Shown here in pieces: positions 1 through 6,579 of a stretch of DNA of 10,975 bases. Where the stretch lies: contig JAJBVF010000457.1 of the NCBI GenBank assembly GCA_020859965.1, positions 1 to 10,975 of the forward strand, in the 5' to 3' direction. Source of the stretch: Clostridiales bacterium (GTDB taxonomy: Bacteria; Bacillota; Clostridia; Lachnospirales; Lachnospiraceae). Position numbers and translations under genes: made by a program. Every line of letters begins with the position of its first letter. Position 1 is the stretch's first letter. The notes below the pieces were generated by a model that saw nothing but the letters and a program-made list of their open reading frames with translations, ran no database searches and was not told the DNA's origin.

Positions 1-3000
1 TTTCCGGAGCAAATTCTACCGGGCAGGCTCTGGCAATGGAACTGTACAACTATTGCGTATCACAGCCGGAGATTCCGGATGTAGCAATGTCGTTTTCCAA
101 TGATGATGTGACCGCTTATATCGACGGTGATGAGCAGCGCACGGAAGAAATTACGTTCAGTGCGGATGAGCTGCAGACGATCACGCTTGACCTTCCGGAC
201 GGCGTGAAGCTGCACAACACAACGACTGGCAAGACCAGTAAGGCAGGCGCGAGTGTTACCATCAGCGGCGGCACGACATTTTATCTGTCCGCTCCGCTTA
301 CGCAGGCTTCGGATGTGTCCGGGAGCTGGTCTTCAAAGATGAAGGGCAGCATCACAAAGGAATATTCCGCTTATAAGATTACGACCGGAAGCTCCACACA
401 GGACCTGGCTTTTGTGTTTGGCGAGGGTGTGACCAGTGAGAAATATGTTACCCTGTCAGTGACCTGGATTCAGATGGCGGCAGTAATGGTTATTAAGGTC
501 GATTCGGTCAATACTGGCAATACTCTCTCCGGGGCTGTGTTCGGGATTTATTCGGACGAAGCCTGCACGGAGCTGATCGAGACAATGCCGGCTACGGATG
601 AGAATGGTGAATCCGAAGTAGAATTTGTTAAGACACAGGATACGGTGTATCTGAAGGAGATTACCGCTCCAACCGGTTACCGCATCAACACGACGACTTA
701 TAACGTGGAACTGGTGGACAATACCACGACTACCGTGACGGTGCCGGATGAAGAACAACTCGGAGAACTGACTGTTTACAAAGAGGGTCAGGTGCTGACC
801 GGTGCGACAGTCACCTCCACAGGGGTGACATTCACCTATGAGAACAGCCGCCTGCCGGGTGCTGTTTACAACGTTTACGCCGGTGAGGATATTTACAATG
901 CCTACGGCACAAAGGTGTACAGCAGCGGTGATCTTGTAAAAGAGGGGCTGACGACCGGAACAGACGGGACGGCAACCCTCTCGGGGCTTGTTCTTGGAAC
1001 CTATGTGATCAAAGAAGCACAGGCACCGGCGAATTATTATAATTCCGGCGAGAGCAAAACGGTGACGCTTACCTTTGCCGGCGAGACGGTTGAAGCGGTA
1101 TTTGCTTCCGTCACGTTTTCCAATGACCGCCAGAAGGCTTCTGTTTCCGTAAACAAAGTGGATGCCGATACGCAGACACCGCTTCCCAATGCAGTGATCG
1201 GTCTGTATGCAGCGAGCGATATTAAAAACGCGGCGGGCAGTGTGGTCGTGGAAAAAGGGACTCTGATCGAGAGTGTTACGACCGGCAGCGACGGCGCGGC
1301 AGCGTTTTCCGCGGATCTGCCGATTGGTTACAGCTATGAGGTAAAGGAGATTCAGGCTCCGGCGTATTATGTGAGAAATGCAGATGATGTTTATACGTTT
1401 ACGTTCTCCTATACGAATGATTCGGAAAAGACAGTAGCATTCTCCCATACGTTCACGGACGAGAGAGTGAGTGCGCATATCACCCTGTATAAGAGGGATT
1501 CGGAAACAGGAGAAACGGCGCAGGGCGACGCAACACTGGAAGGAGCTGTTTATGGTCTGTATGCCCGTGAGGACATCACTTACCCGGACGGAGTAAGCGG
1601 AACGCTTTACAGTGCGGGAGACCTGGTGGCGACGCTGACCACGGATGCAAACGGGGAGGCGGAGATTGATGACCTGTATCTCGGCAGCTATTATGTGAAA
1701 GAGATCACCCCGCCGGTTGGTTATGTCCTTGATGAAAATGAGTATGATCTTGTCTGCAGCTATGATGGTGACCTTACGGCAAAGGTGGAGCTTACCTGTA
1801 CTTCACAGGAGGATGTGATCAAGCAGCCATTCCAGATCATTAAGGCTGCAAATAACGGAAAGACCGATGCGGATCTGCTCTCCGGCGTGGGCTTCACCGT
1901 GTATCTGGTAAGCAGCCTGTCGGTGAATGCGGACGGAAGCTATGATTTTGATTCTGCAGAACCGGTTGTGGTAACTGCGGACGGCGGAACGGAGATGTTC
2001 ACGGATGAAAAAGGCTATGCCTGCTCGATTGCACTTCCATACGGCACCTATATCGTCCGCGAGACAACGACCCCGCACAATTACAGCCCGGTCGATGATT
2101 TTATCGTGACCATTACGGAGAATAACCCGGATGAGCCGCAGACCTGGCGTGTGCTGCTTGATGAAGAATTTGAAGCGAAACTGAAAATCGTTAAGAAAGA
2201 CGATGAGACGAAGCAAGCTGTGCTCCGGGCAAATACGGAGTTTAAAGTGTATGACATCGACAATGGCTGCTATGTGGAGCAGGTGACGACTTACCCGACC
2301 ACGACGGTCCACACCTCGTTCTTTACGGATTCGGACGGCTATCTGATCCTGCCGAACAGTCTTGAGCCTGGCAATTACCGGATTGAGGAAGTGACGGCAC
2401 CTTACGGCTACACGCTGAGCACGGATTATGTGGAGATCTGCGTGGATTCTAACACGGCTTATCTGATTGATTCGGTCAGCGGCGATGTGATCATCGAGGT
2501 TGCGTATGAGAATCATGCAGTTAAGGGCGAGCTGACCATTGTAAAAAGCGGCGAGACCCTCACAGGCTACAAGGATGATTTTATCTATGAGGAAACCACC
2601 CTTGCAGGAGCAGTATTTGAAGTTTACGCTGCGGAGGATATTTATACCGCTGACTGCCAGACGGACAGTAATGGAAACAGGAGAACTGTTTATACCAAAG
2701 GGACTCTGGTAACTACGGTAACGACAGATGAAAACGGAAAGGCAGTTGTATCGGACCTTCCGCTCGGTAAGTACGAAGTGAAAGAGGTAACTGCACCGGA
2801 CGGCTATACACTGAACACCGTTTCCCAGACAGTAGAATTTGTCTATGCGGATCAGAATACCGCAGTGGTAAAGGAAACGCTGAATTTTACGAATGAACGC
2901 CAGAAGGTGGAAATTACCGTAGAGAAGCAGGATGCGCAGACCGGCGCAGTCGTAGCCGGGGCTGTTTTCGGAATTTATAACTCTGAGGACATCACGGCAA

Positions 3001-5690
3001 ATGGTAAGGTGATCGTGGAAGCGGACACACTCTTGCAGAAAATGACCAGTGATGAGGACGGACTTGCGGCCTGCACACTGGACCTTCCGCTCGGACAGTA
3101 TTATGTGAAAGAGCTTTTAGCACCGGATGGCTTTGTTTCATCGGATGAAATCCTGACTTTCGATGCTTCGTATCAGGGGCAGGATGTGGAAGTGGTTACA
3201 CTGAAATCTGTAAAAAAGAATGAGCCGACGACAGTGGAGATCACGAAATCAGACCTGACCACGGGAGTGGAGCTTTCGGGAGCGTCTCTTACGGTAACGG
3301 ACAGCAAAGGAAATGAAGTGGACAGCTGGGTATCAGTAGCAGGCGAAGCTCATGTGATCCAGTACCTTGTGGTAGGTGAGACCTACACACTGCATGAGGA
3401 GATCGCGCCGTATGGTTATCTGAAAGCAACGGACATCACCTTTACCATCGAGGATACAGCAGAAGTGCAGAAGGTGGAGATGCAGGATGAGGTTCCGACG
3501 GCTACTCTGATCGTGAACAAGAAAGGTGAATTTCTTGAGAGCGTGACGCTGGTGAGTCTTGTAAAAGGAATCCTCGAATATATCTTCAATTATCTCACCG
3601 GGAACCTTTCGGATGTGACCTTTGAGGTTTACGCGGCAGAGGATATCAAAGCAGCGGACGGAGTGAGCGCAGATTATTACAGCGCGGACGAGCTTGTCGC
3701 AACCATCACGACGGACGAGACCGGCACGGCGAAGCTGGAAGGGCTTCCAGTCGGAAAGTATTATGTGAAAGAGGTCGAGACGGTAAGCGGCTATGTGCTG
3801 GACGATGAAATCCGTTACGTGGACCTTAGCTATCAGGATCAGGATACTGCCGTGATTGTCTATAACGAGGACTGGCAGAATGAACGCCAGAAGGTATCCG
3901 TCAGTGTGGTAAAGATCGAAAAAGATACGGACCGCACTCTGGAAGGAGCCATTTTTGGCCTGTTCGCAGCGGAGGATATCGTGTCTGCAGCAGGCAGCGT
4001 GCTGATTCCAGCAGGCGAGATCATCGAACTGAAAACTACGGATGAGAACGGACGCATTGATTTTGTGGCAGACCTTCCGATGGGTGCGTCCTGCTATGTA
4101 CAGGAGCTTTACGCACCGGCTGGTTTTGTGACCACTGGAGAGACGCGTGAGTTTACCGTGGAATGGCAGGGCGAAGATGTCGAAGAACAGACATTTGAGT
4201 TCACTTTCGAGGATGAAGCAACTACGGTGGAAATCACAAAGACCGACCTGACGACCGGAGAGGAACTGCCGGGAGCGCAGATGCAGGTTGTGGATGTGAA
4301 TGGCAATGTAGTAGATGAGTGGACATCCACCGAGGAAGCCCATGTTATCAAAGAACTGGAAGTTGGAAAAACTTACACCCTGATTGAGACAAAGCCGGCA
4401 GACGGCTATGCGACCGCGGAAAGCATCGAGTTTACCATTGAAAATACGGCTGATATTCAGAAAGTCGTGATGGAAGATGATGTGACGACAGTGGAGATCA
4501 GCAAGACCGATCTGACAACCGGAGAGGAACTTCCGGGGGCAGAGCTGGTTGTGACGGACGAAGATGGAAATGTGGTAGATGAGTGGACATCCACCGAGGA
4601 AACCCATATTATCGAGAAACTTGTCGTTGGAAAAACTTACACTCTGACCGAGACGAAACCGGCAGATGGTTATACGACTGCGGAGAGCATCGAGTTTACC
4701 ATCGAAGATACGGCCGAGGTTCAGAAAGTCGTGATGGAAGATGATGTGACGACAGTGGAGATCAGCAAGACCGACCTGACGACCGGAGAGGAACTGCCGG
4801 GAGCGGAGTTGGTCGTGACCGATGAGGATGGGAACGTGGTAGATGAATGGACATCGACCGAGGAGCCGCATATCATCGAGAAACTCGTCGTTGGAGAGAC
4901 GTACACCCTGACCGAGACGAAACCGGCAGACGGTTATACGACTGCAGAGAGCATCGAGTTTACCATCGAGGATACAGCCGAGATCCAGAAGGTTGAGATG
5001 AAAGATGATGTGACGACGGTGGAGATCACGAAAACCGATCTGACGACTGGAAAGGAGCTGCCGGGAGCGAAGCTGGTCGTGACTGACGAGGATGGAAATG
5101 TAGTAGATGAATGGACATCCACCAGGGAAGCCCATGTGATAGAAAAGCTGATCGTTGGAAAGAAGTACACTCTGACCGAGACGAAACCGGCAGACGGTTA
5201 TGTAACTGCGGAAAGCATTGAGTTTTATATCGAGGATACTGTCGAGGTTCAGAAAGTCGAGATGAAGGATGATGTGACGAAGCTGGAAATTTCCAAGCAG
5301 GACATCGCCGGAAATGAGCTGCCGGGAGCGACACTGACGATTCTTGATGAAGACGGAAATGTCGTGGAAAGCTGGATTTCCACCAACGAGCCGCATTATA
5401 TCGAGATGATTCCGGTCGGTAAGTACACGCTCCGTGAGGAAACTGCACCGGATGGCTATGTCGTAGCGGAAGATGTGGAATTTGAAGTGCTGGACACCGG
5501 CGAAGTACAGTGCGTGACCATGGTCGATAAAACTGCACCGGTGACGGTCGTCTCCAGCGGCTCATCGGATGTGCCAAAAACCGGTGATGATACACCGCTT
5601 GCATTCTGGCTGATTCTGCTTCTGGCTGCTATGGGCGGCATTGGCGGTGTGATTCTGGTGAATCGCCGCAGGAAAAAAGCAGCGCGGTGA
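1..5690 (+). CDS. Giant SpaA/Cna-B repeat surface protein with sortase anchor (5' partial)
   Basis: This encodes a wall-anchored, adhesin- or pilin-like protein. The frame is open from base 3, so the ATG at 36 is probably internal: there is no signal peptide and no ribosome binding site. Residues below count from that ATG. Residues 1-146 are a beta-rich non-repeat region; such proteins often carry a thioester domain further N-terminal, which cannot be seen here. About 16 Cna-B/SpaA-like modules follow, starting near residues 147, 244, 367, 480, 598, 714, 831, 957, 1065, 1155, 1286, 1396, 1484, 1572, 1660 and 1748. Most have an early Lys (as in ITKTD), a central L.GA.F..Y strand, a KE/TE..aP.GY motif holding the likely catalytic Glu, and a closing Asn or Asp (FTNERQ, FTDER). 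This is the pattern of intramolecular Lys-Asn/Asp isopeptide bonds. The C-terminus has VPKTGD (1846-1851), a membrane helix (about 1855-1876) and RRRKKAAR. Its position next to transfer genes suggests a role in mating-pair contact (inference). Family certain, ligand unknown. Confidence 0.93.
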   Translation, partial: SGANSTGQALAMELYNYCVSQPEIPDVAMSFSNDDVTAYIDGDEQRTEEITFSADELQTITLDLPDGVKLHNTTTGKTSKAGASVTISGGTTFYLSAPLTQASDVSGSWSSKMKGSITKEYSAYKITTGSSTQDLAFVFGEGVTSEKYVTLSVTWIQMAAVMVIKVDSVNTGNTLSGAVFGIYSDEACTELIETMPATDENGESEVEFVKTQDTVYLKEITAPTGYRINTTTYNVELVDNTTTTVTVPDEEQLGELTVYKEGQVLTGATVTSTGVTFTYENSRLPGAVYNVYAGEDIYNAYGTKVYSSGDLVKEGLTTGTDGTATLSGLVLGTYVIKEAQAPANYYNSGESKTVTLTFAGETVEAVFASVTFSNDRQKASVSVNKVDADTQTPLPNAVIGLYAASDIKNAAGSVVVEKGTLIESVTTGSDGAAAFSADLPIGYSYEVKEIQAPAYYVRNADDVYTFTFSYTNDSEKTVAFSHTFTDERVSAHITLYKRDSETGETAQGDATLEGAVYGLYAREDITYPDGVSGTLYSAGDLVATLTTDANGEAEIDDLYLGSYYVKEITPPVGYVLDENEYDLVCSYDGDLTAKVELTCTSQEDVIKQPFQIIKAANNGKTDADLLSGVGFTVYLVSSLSVNADGSYDFDSAEPVVVTADGGTEMFTDEKGYACSIALPYGTYIVRETTTPHNYSPVDDFIVTITENNPDEPQTWRVLLDEEFEAKLKIVKKDDETKQAVLRANTEFKVYDIDNGCYVEQVTTYPTTTVHTSFFTDSDGYLILPNSLEPGNYRIEEVTAPYGYTLSTDYVEICVDSNTAYLIDSVSGDVIIEVAYENHAVKGELTIVKSGETLTGYKDDFIYEETTLAGAVFEVYAAEDIYTADCQTDSNGNRRTVYTKGTLVTTVTTDENGKAVVSDLPLGKYEVKEVTAPDGYTLNTVSQTVEFVYADQNTAVVKETLNFTNERQKVEITVEKQDAQTGAVVAGAVFGIYNSEDITANGKVIVEADTLLQKMTSDEDGLAACTLDLPLGQYYVKELLAPDGFVSSDEILTFDASYQGQDVEVVTLKSVKKNEPTTVEITKSDLTTGVELSGASLTVTDSKGNEVDSWVSVAGEAHVIQYLVVGETYTLHEEIAPYGYLKATDITFTIEDTAEVQKVEMQDEVPTATLIVNKKGEFLESVTLVSLVKGILEYIFNYLTGNLSDVTFEVYAAEDIKAADGVSADYYSADELVATITTDETGTAKLEGLPVGKYYVKEVETVSGYVLDDEIRYVDLSYQDQDTAVIVYNEDWQNERQKVSVSVVKIEKDTDRTLEGAIFGLFAAEDIVSAAGSVLIPAGEIIELKTTDENGRIDFVADLPMGASCYVQELYAPAGFVTTGETREFTVEWQGEDVEEQTFEFTFEDEATTVEITKTDLTTGEELPGAQMQVVDVNGNVVDEWTSTEEAHVIKELEVGKTYTLIETKPADGYATAESIEFTIENTADIQKVVMEDDVTTVEISKTDLTTGEELPGAELVVTDEDGNVVDEWTSTEETHIIEKLVVGKTYTLTETKPADGYTTAESIEFTIEDTAEVQKVVMEDDVTTVEISKTDLTTGEELPGAELVVTDEDGNVVDEWTSTEEPHIIEKLVVGETYTLTETKPADGYTTAESIEFTIEDTAEIQKVEMKDDVTTVEITKTDLTTGKELPGAKLVVTDEDGNVVDEWTSTREAHVIEKLIVGKKYTLTETKPADGYVTAESIEFYIEDTVEVQKVEMKDDVTKLEISKQDIAGNELPGATLTILDEDGNVVESWISTNEPHYIEMIPVGKYTLREETAPDGYVVAEDVEFEVLDTGEVQCVTMVDKTAPVTVVSSGSSDVPKTGDDTPLAFWLILLLAAMGGIGGVILVNRRRKKAAR
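2526..4484 (+). repeat. Duplicated three-module block (A-B-C) inside the surface protein
   Basis: Two consecutive blocks, 2526-3497 (972 bp) and 3498-4484 (987 bp), carry the same order of module types. Type A contains EVYAAEDI and ends in NERQ. Type B starts KV.[IV][ST]V.K and carries GA[VI]FG. Type C starts TTVEITK.DLTTG. Module lengths match closely: A 126 and 131 residues, B 108 and 110, C 90 and 88. An A-B pair without C also sits near 762-1472. The order and lengths are seen directly; origin by segmental duplication is inferred. Confidence 0.75.
4221..5276 (+). repeat. Four tandem 264-bp (88-residue) Cna-B-like units
   Basis: Units start at 4221, 4485, 4749 and 5013, each exactly 264 bp. 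Each begins TTVEI[ST]KTDLTTG, contains NVVDEWTST and TETKPADGY, and ends near MxDDV. The second and third units differ at 5 of 88 residues by my count. A diverged fifth unit follows at 5277-5537, and a related single unit (270 bp) lies earlier at 3228-3497. In-frame unit length makes copy-number change by recombination or slippage possible without a frameshift. Confidence 0.95.
5571..5687 (+). other. Sortase cell-wall sorting signal
   Basis: The C-terminal 39 residues of the surface protein form a three-part sorting signal. It has VPKTG (an LPxTG variant with Val in the first position) followed by DDTP, then a hydrophobic helix beginning LAFWLILLL, then the basic tail RRRKKAAR. A sortase is expected to cut between Thr and Gly and attach the protein to the wall or a pilus. 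VPxTG-type motifs are common in Clostridia. No sortase gene is in the window. Confidence 0.92.
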
Positions 5691-5715
5691 CGGAAACTAA
5701 TGGTAACGATATAAA
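5687..5715 (+). promoter_or_regulatory. Promoter-like sequence at the end of the surface protein gene
   Basis: GTGACG (5687-5692; 4 of 6 matches to TTGACA) and TATAAA (5710-5715; 5 of 6 to TATAAT) are separated by exactly 17 nt. This would start a transcript near 5722 that reads into the small membrane peptide gene and the transfer genes. It overlaps the surface protein stop codon. Such matches arise by chance, so this is only a candidate. Confidence 0.3.
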
Positions 5716-5753
5716 ATGGCGGCGGGGAAACTGCTGCCGCAAATAAGAAGTGG

Positions 5754-5793
5754 GAAAGGGCGTTTGCAACCGAAATGGGAGCAGCGCCCTTTT
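5754..5793 (+). terminator. Rho-independent terminator-like hairpin
   Basis: AAAGGGCG (5755-5762) pairs perfectly with CGCCCTTT (5785-5792), and some further pairing inside the loop is possible. A short T-rich run with interruptions follows (TTTTCGTGTCTTT). It sits 64 nt after the surface protein stop and 31 nt before the next start codon, so it could end the surface protein transcript or attenuate read-through. A smaller stem (GCGGCGG 5719-5725 with CTGCCGC-type sequence 5734-5740, one G-U pair) lies just upstream. The interrupted T-tract means efficiency may be partial. Confidence 0.5.
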
Positions 5794-5823
5794 CGTGTCT
5801 TTGAAGAAAGTGAGGACTGGACA

Positions 5824-5955
5824 ATGAGGATTGCGATTGGAGTGTTTCTGCTGCTGCTGACGTTTTGCCTGTACTGCTGTCTCCGTGTGGGGTCAGAAGA
5901 AGACGACTGGATGGAAGAACACATGAGGAAAAGGGCGGATGAAAAGGAGGGCTGA
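5824..5955 (+). CDS. Small single-pass membrane protein, 43 residues
   Basis: The product starts MRIAIGVFLLLLTFCLYCCL, one hydrophobic helix with a Cys pair at its end, and finishes in a short charged tail rich in Glu, Asp, Lys and Arg. The ATG at 5824 is preferred over the in-frame ATG at 5716. It has a GTGAGG-type ribosome binding site just upstream, and the extra 36 residues from 5716 would be read through the terminator-like hairpin and look non-native. The stop overlaps the next ATG (TGATG). I do not recognise a named family. Small membrane peptides are common between ICE transfer genes, and an accessory role at the membrane is a guess. Confidence 0.6.
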   Translation: MRIAIGVFLLLLTFCLYCCLRVGSEEDDWMEEHMRKRADEKEG

Positions 5956-6032
5956 TGGCTGACATGGAGATGAAGTCGGGACGCTCACCGCCGGGAGACA
6001 GGATTCCCGTGGTGATTATCATTTACAACTGA
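5955..6032 (+). CDS. Possible micro-ORF, 25 residues
   Basis: The ATG at 5955 overlaps the preceding stop (TGATG) and has AAGGAGG (5944-5950) four bases upstream, a good signal for coupled translation. The peptide starts MADMEMKSGR and ends in a short hydrophobic stretch, VVIIIYN. It is too short to judge by composition and has no recognisable family. It could be a real peptide, a coupling ORF, or the remnant of a longer gene. Confidence 0.3.
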   Translation: MADMEMKSGRSPPGDRIPVVIIIYN

Positions 6033-6064
6033 ATATGGAACTTAACGGGGAGAGGGTCTCATGT

Positions 6065-6226
6065 ATGCAGGACTGCCGGGTGGCTGTGCCTGATATGGAG
6101 ACCTTCTTTTTTATGTCAAAACCCAAAGAAATCAATCAAAAATTATGGAAGGAGACGCCAGAATCGCAGTTTGGACTGATCCTGCTGCGGGGCAGGATTG
6201 GGCCTGTATTCTTTTGGGTTTTGTAA
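6065..6226 (+). CDS. Doubtful hypothetical ORF, 53 residues
   Basis: This frame opens at ATG 6035 (63 codons). The ATG at 6065 is the better start because GGGGAGAGG (6047-6055) lies nine bases before it. The product begins MQDCRVAVPDMETFFF and ends GPVFFWVL. Third positions are fairly GC-rich, like the neighbouring genes, but I recognise no domain. A competing frame uses the same ribosome binding site with ATG 6061, hits a stop at 6091, and is then open to 6249. The region may instead be a decayed gene or an untranslated leader for Maff2. Confidence 0.22.
   Translation: MQDCRVAVPDMETFFFMSKPKEINQKLWKETPESQFGLILLRGRIGPVFFWVL
6176..6201 (+). promoter_or_regulatory. Hairpin in the Maff2 leader
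   Basis: ATCCTGC (6179-6185) pairs perfectly with GCAGGAT (6192-6198) around a 6-nt loop. G-U pairs and a C-G pair can extend it to 6176-6201. A T-rich but interrupted stretch follows (TATTCTTTTGGGTTTT), so it is a weak terminator or attenuator candidate, or a stabilising 5' leader structure. Confidence 0.4.
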
Positions 6227-6234
6227 GAAAAATG

Positions 6235-6268
6235 AAAAATCGACATTAGCAGTCGATTCTGCGATTTT
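6235..6268 (+). promoter_or_regulatory. Hairpin with two alternative pairings before Maff2
   Basis: AATCGAC (6238-6244) pairs with GTCGATT (6252-6258) around a 7-nt loop. The overlapping AAAATCG (6236-6242) can instead pair with CGATTTT (6262-6268). The two helices exclude each other and end 14 nt before the Maff2 start, which has no visible Shine-Dalgarno sequence. A regulatory role is inferred only. Confidence 0.35.
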
Positions 6269-6281
6269 GGTTTTATGTATT

Positions 6282-6497
6282 ATGGAATTTTTTAACAGTG
6301 CGATTGATGTATTACAGACCGTTGTTGTCGCGCTCGGCGCAGGTCTGGGTATCTGGGGAGGTATTAACCTTCTGGAAGGTTACGGCAACGACAACCCTGG
6401 TGCGAAGTCCCAGGGTATGAAACAGCTGATGGCAGGCGGCGGGGTTGCCCTCATCGGTATCACTCTGGTGCCGCTGCTGTCCGGACTTTTCGGCTGA
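6282..6497 (+). CDS. Maff2 family mobile element protein (pilin-like T4SS subunit)
   Basis: This is a 71-residue protein with two hydrophobic helices (about 8-32 and 48-69). They are joined by a conserved Gly/Asn-rich loop, LLEGYGNDNPGAKSQG (30-45), the signature of the Maff2 family found in Tn1549/CTn4-like elements. Size, topology and position immediately before the VirB6-like gene suggest a counterpart of VirB2/TrbC pilins, but that role is inferred. The ATG at 6282 gives the usual family N-terminus (MEFFNSAIDVLQ). An in-frame TTG at 6198 would add 28 residues and is not needed. No clear ribosome binding site precedes the ATG, which is odd for what should be an abundant subunit. A strong hairpin begins at its stop codon. 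Confidence 0.92.
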   Translation: MEFFNSAIDVLQTVVVALGAGLGIWGGINLLEGYGNDNPGAKSQGMKQLMAGGGVALIGITLVPLLSGLFG

Positions 6498-6519
6498 CCG
6501 TCCCGTCTGGGAAGCGGTC
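6496..6519 (+). other. Strong hairpin overlapping the Maff2 stop codon
   Basis: GACCGTCCC (6496-6504) pairs with GGGA (6509-6512) and CGGTC (6515-6519) around a 4-nt loop, with a 2-nt bulge: nine base pairs in all. There is no T-tract, so it is not a classical terminator. It would suit protection of the upstream mRNA end or control of ribosome passage to VirB6. Confidence 0.55.
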
Positions 6520-6524
6520 TGACT

Positions 6525-6553
6525 GCGGCGGGTGCTGACTGTGCGCTCGCCGC
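6525..6553 (+). other. Second strong hairpin between Maff2 and VirB6-like genes
   Basis: GCGGCGGGTGC (6525-6535) pairs with GCGCTCGCCGC (6543-6553) around a 7-nt loop: eleven base pairs, two of them G-U. It starts 6 nt after the first hairpin and ends 12 nt before the GGGAGG ribosome binding site of the VirB6-like gene. No T-tract follows. Confidence 0.55.
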
Positions 6554-6579
6554 CATGAAACGAAGGGAGGAAGCGGCTA

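Noticed and set aside
456..2516. Minus-strand frames of 340 and 237 codons
   Set aside because: They are antisense to the Cna-B modules, have His/Arg/Ile-rich composition typical of shadow frames, and show no start signals.
3333..5396. A 687-codon open frame on the minus strand
   Set aside because: It lies wholly antisense to the repeat array. The in-phase repeats carry the same codon pattern, so the absence of stops in one antisense frame is copied from unit to unit. Its product has no domain and no ribosome binding site.
4221..5537. Regular repeats as a CRISPR or satellite array
   Set aside because: The units are 264 bp, contiguous, without spacers, and code in one frame for Cna-B-like modules.
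5716..5823. N-terminal extension of the small membrane protein from ATG 5716
   Set aside because: It would translate through the terminator-like hairpin, has no ribosome binding site, and places 36 polar residues before what looks like a natural N-terminal helix.
6091..6093. In-frame TGA read as selenocysteine in the frame from ATG 6061
   Set aside because: No hairpin resembling a bacterial SECIS element follows the TGA. A stop or decayed gene is simpler.
6198..6281. TTG-initiated 28-residue extension of Maff2
   Set aside because: The MEFFNSA start matches the usual family N-terminus. The upstream part overlaps hairpin sequences and has no good ribosome binding site.
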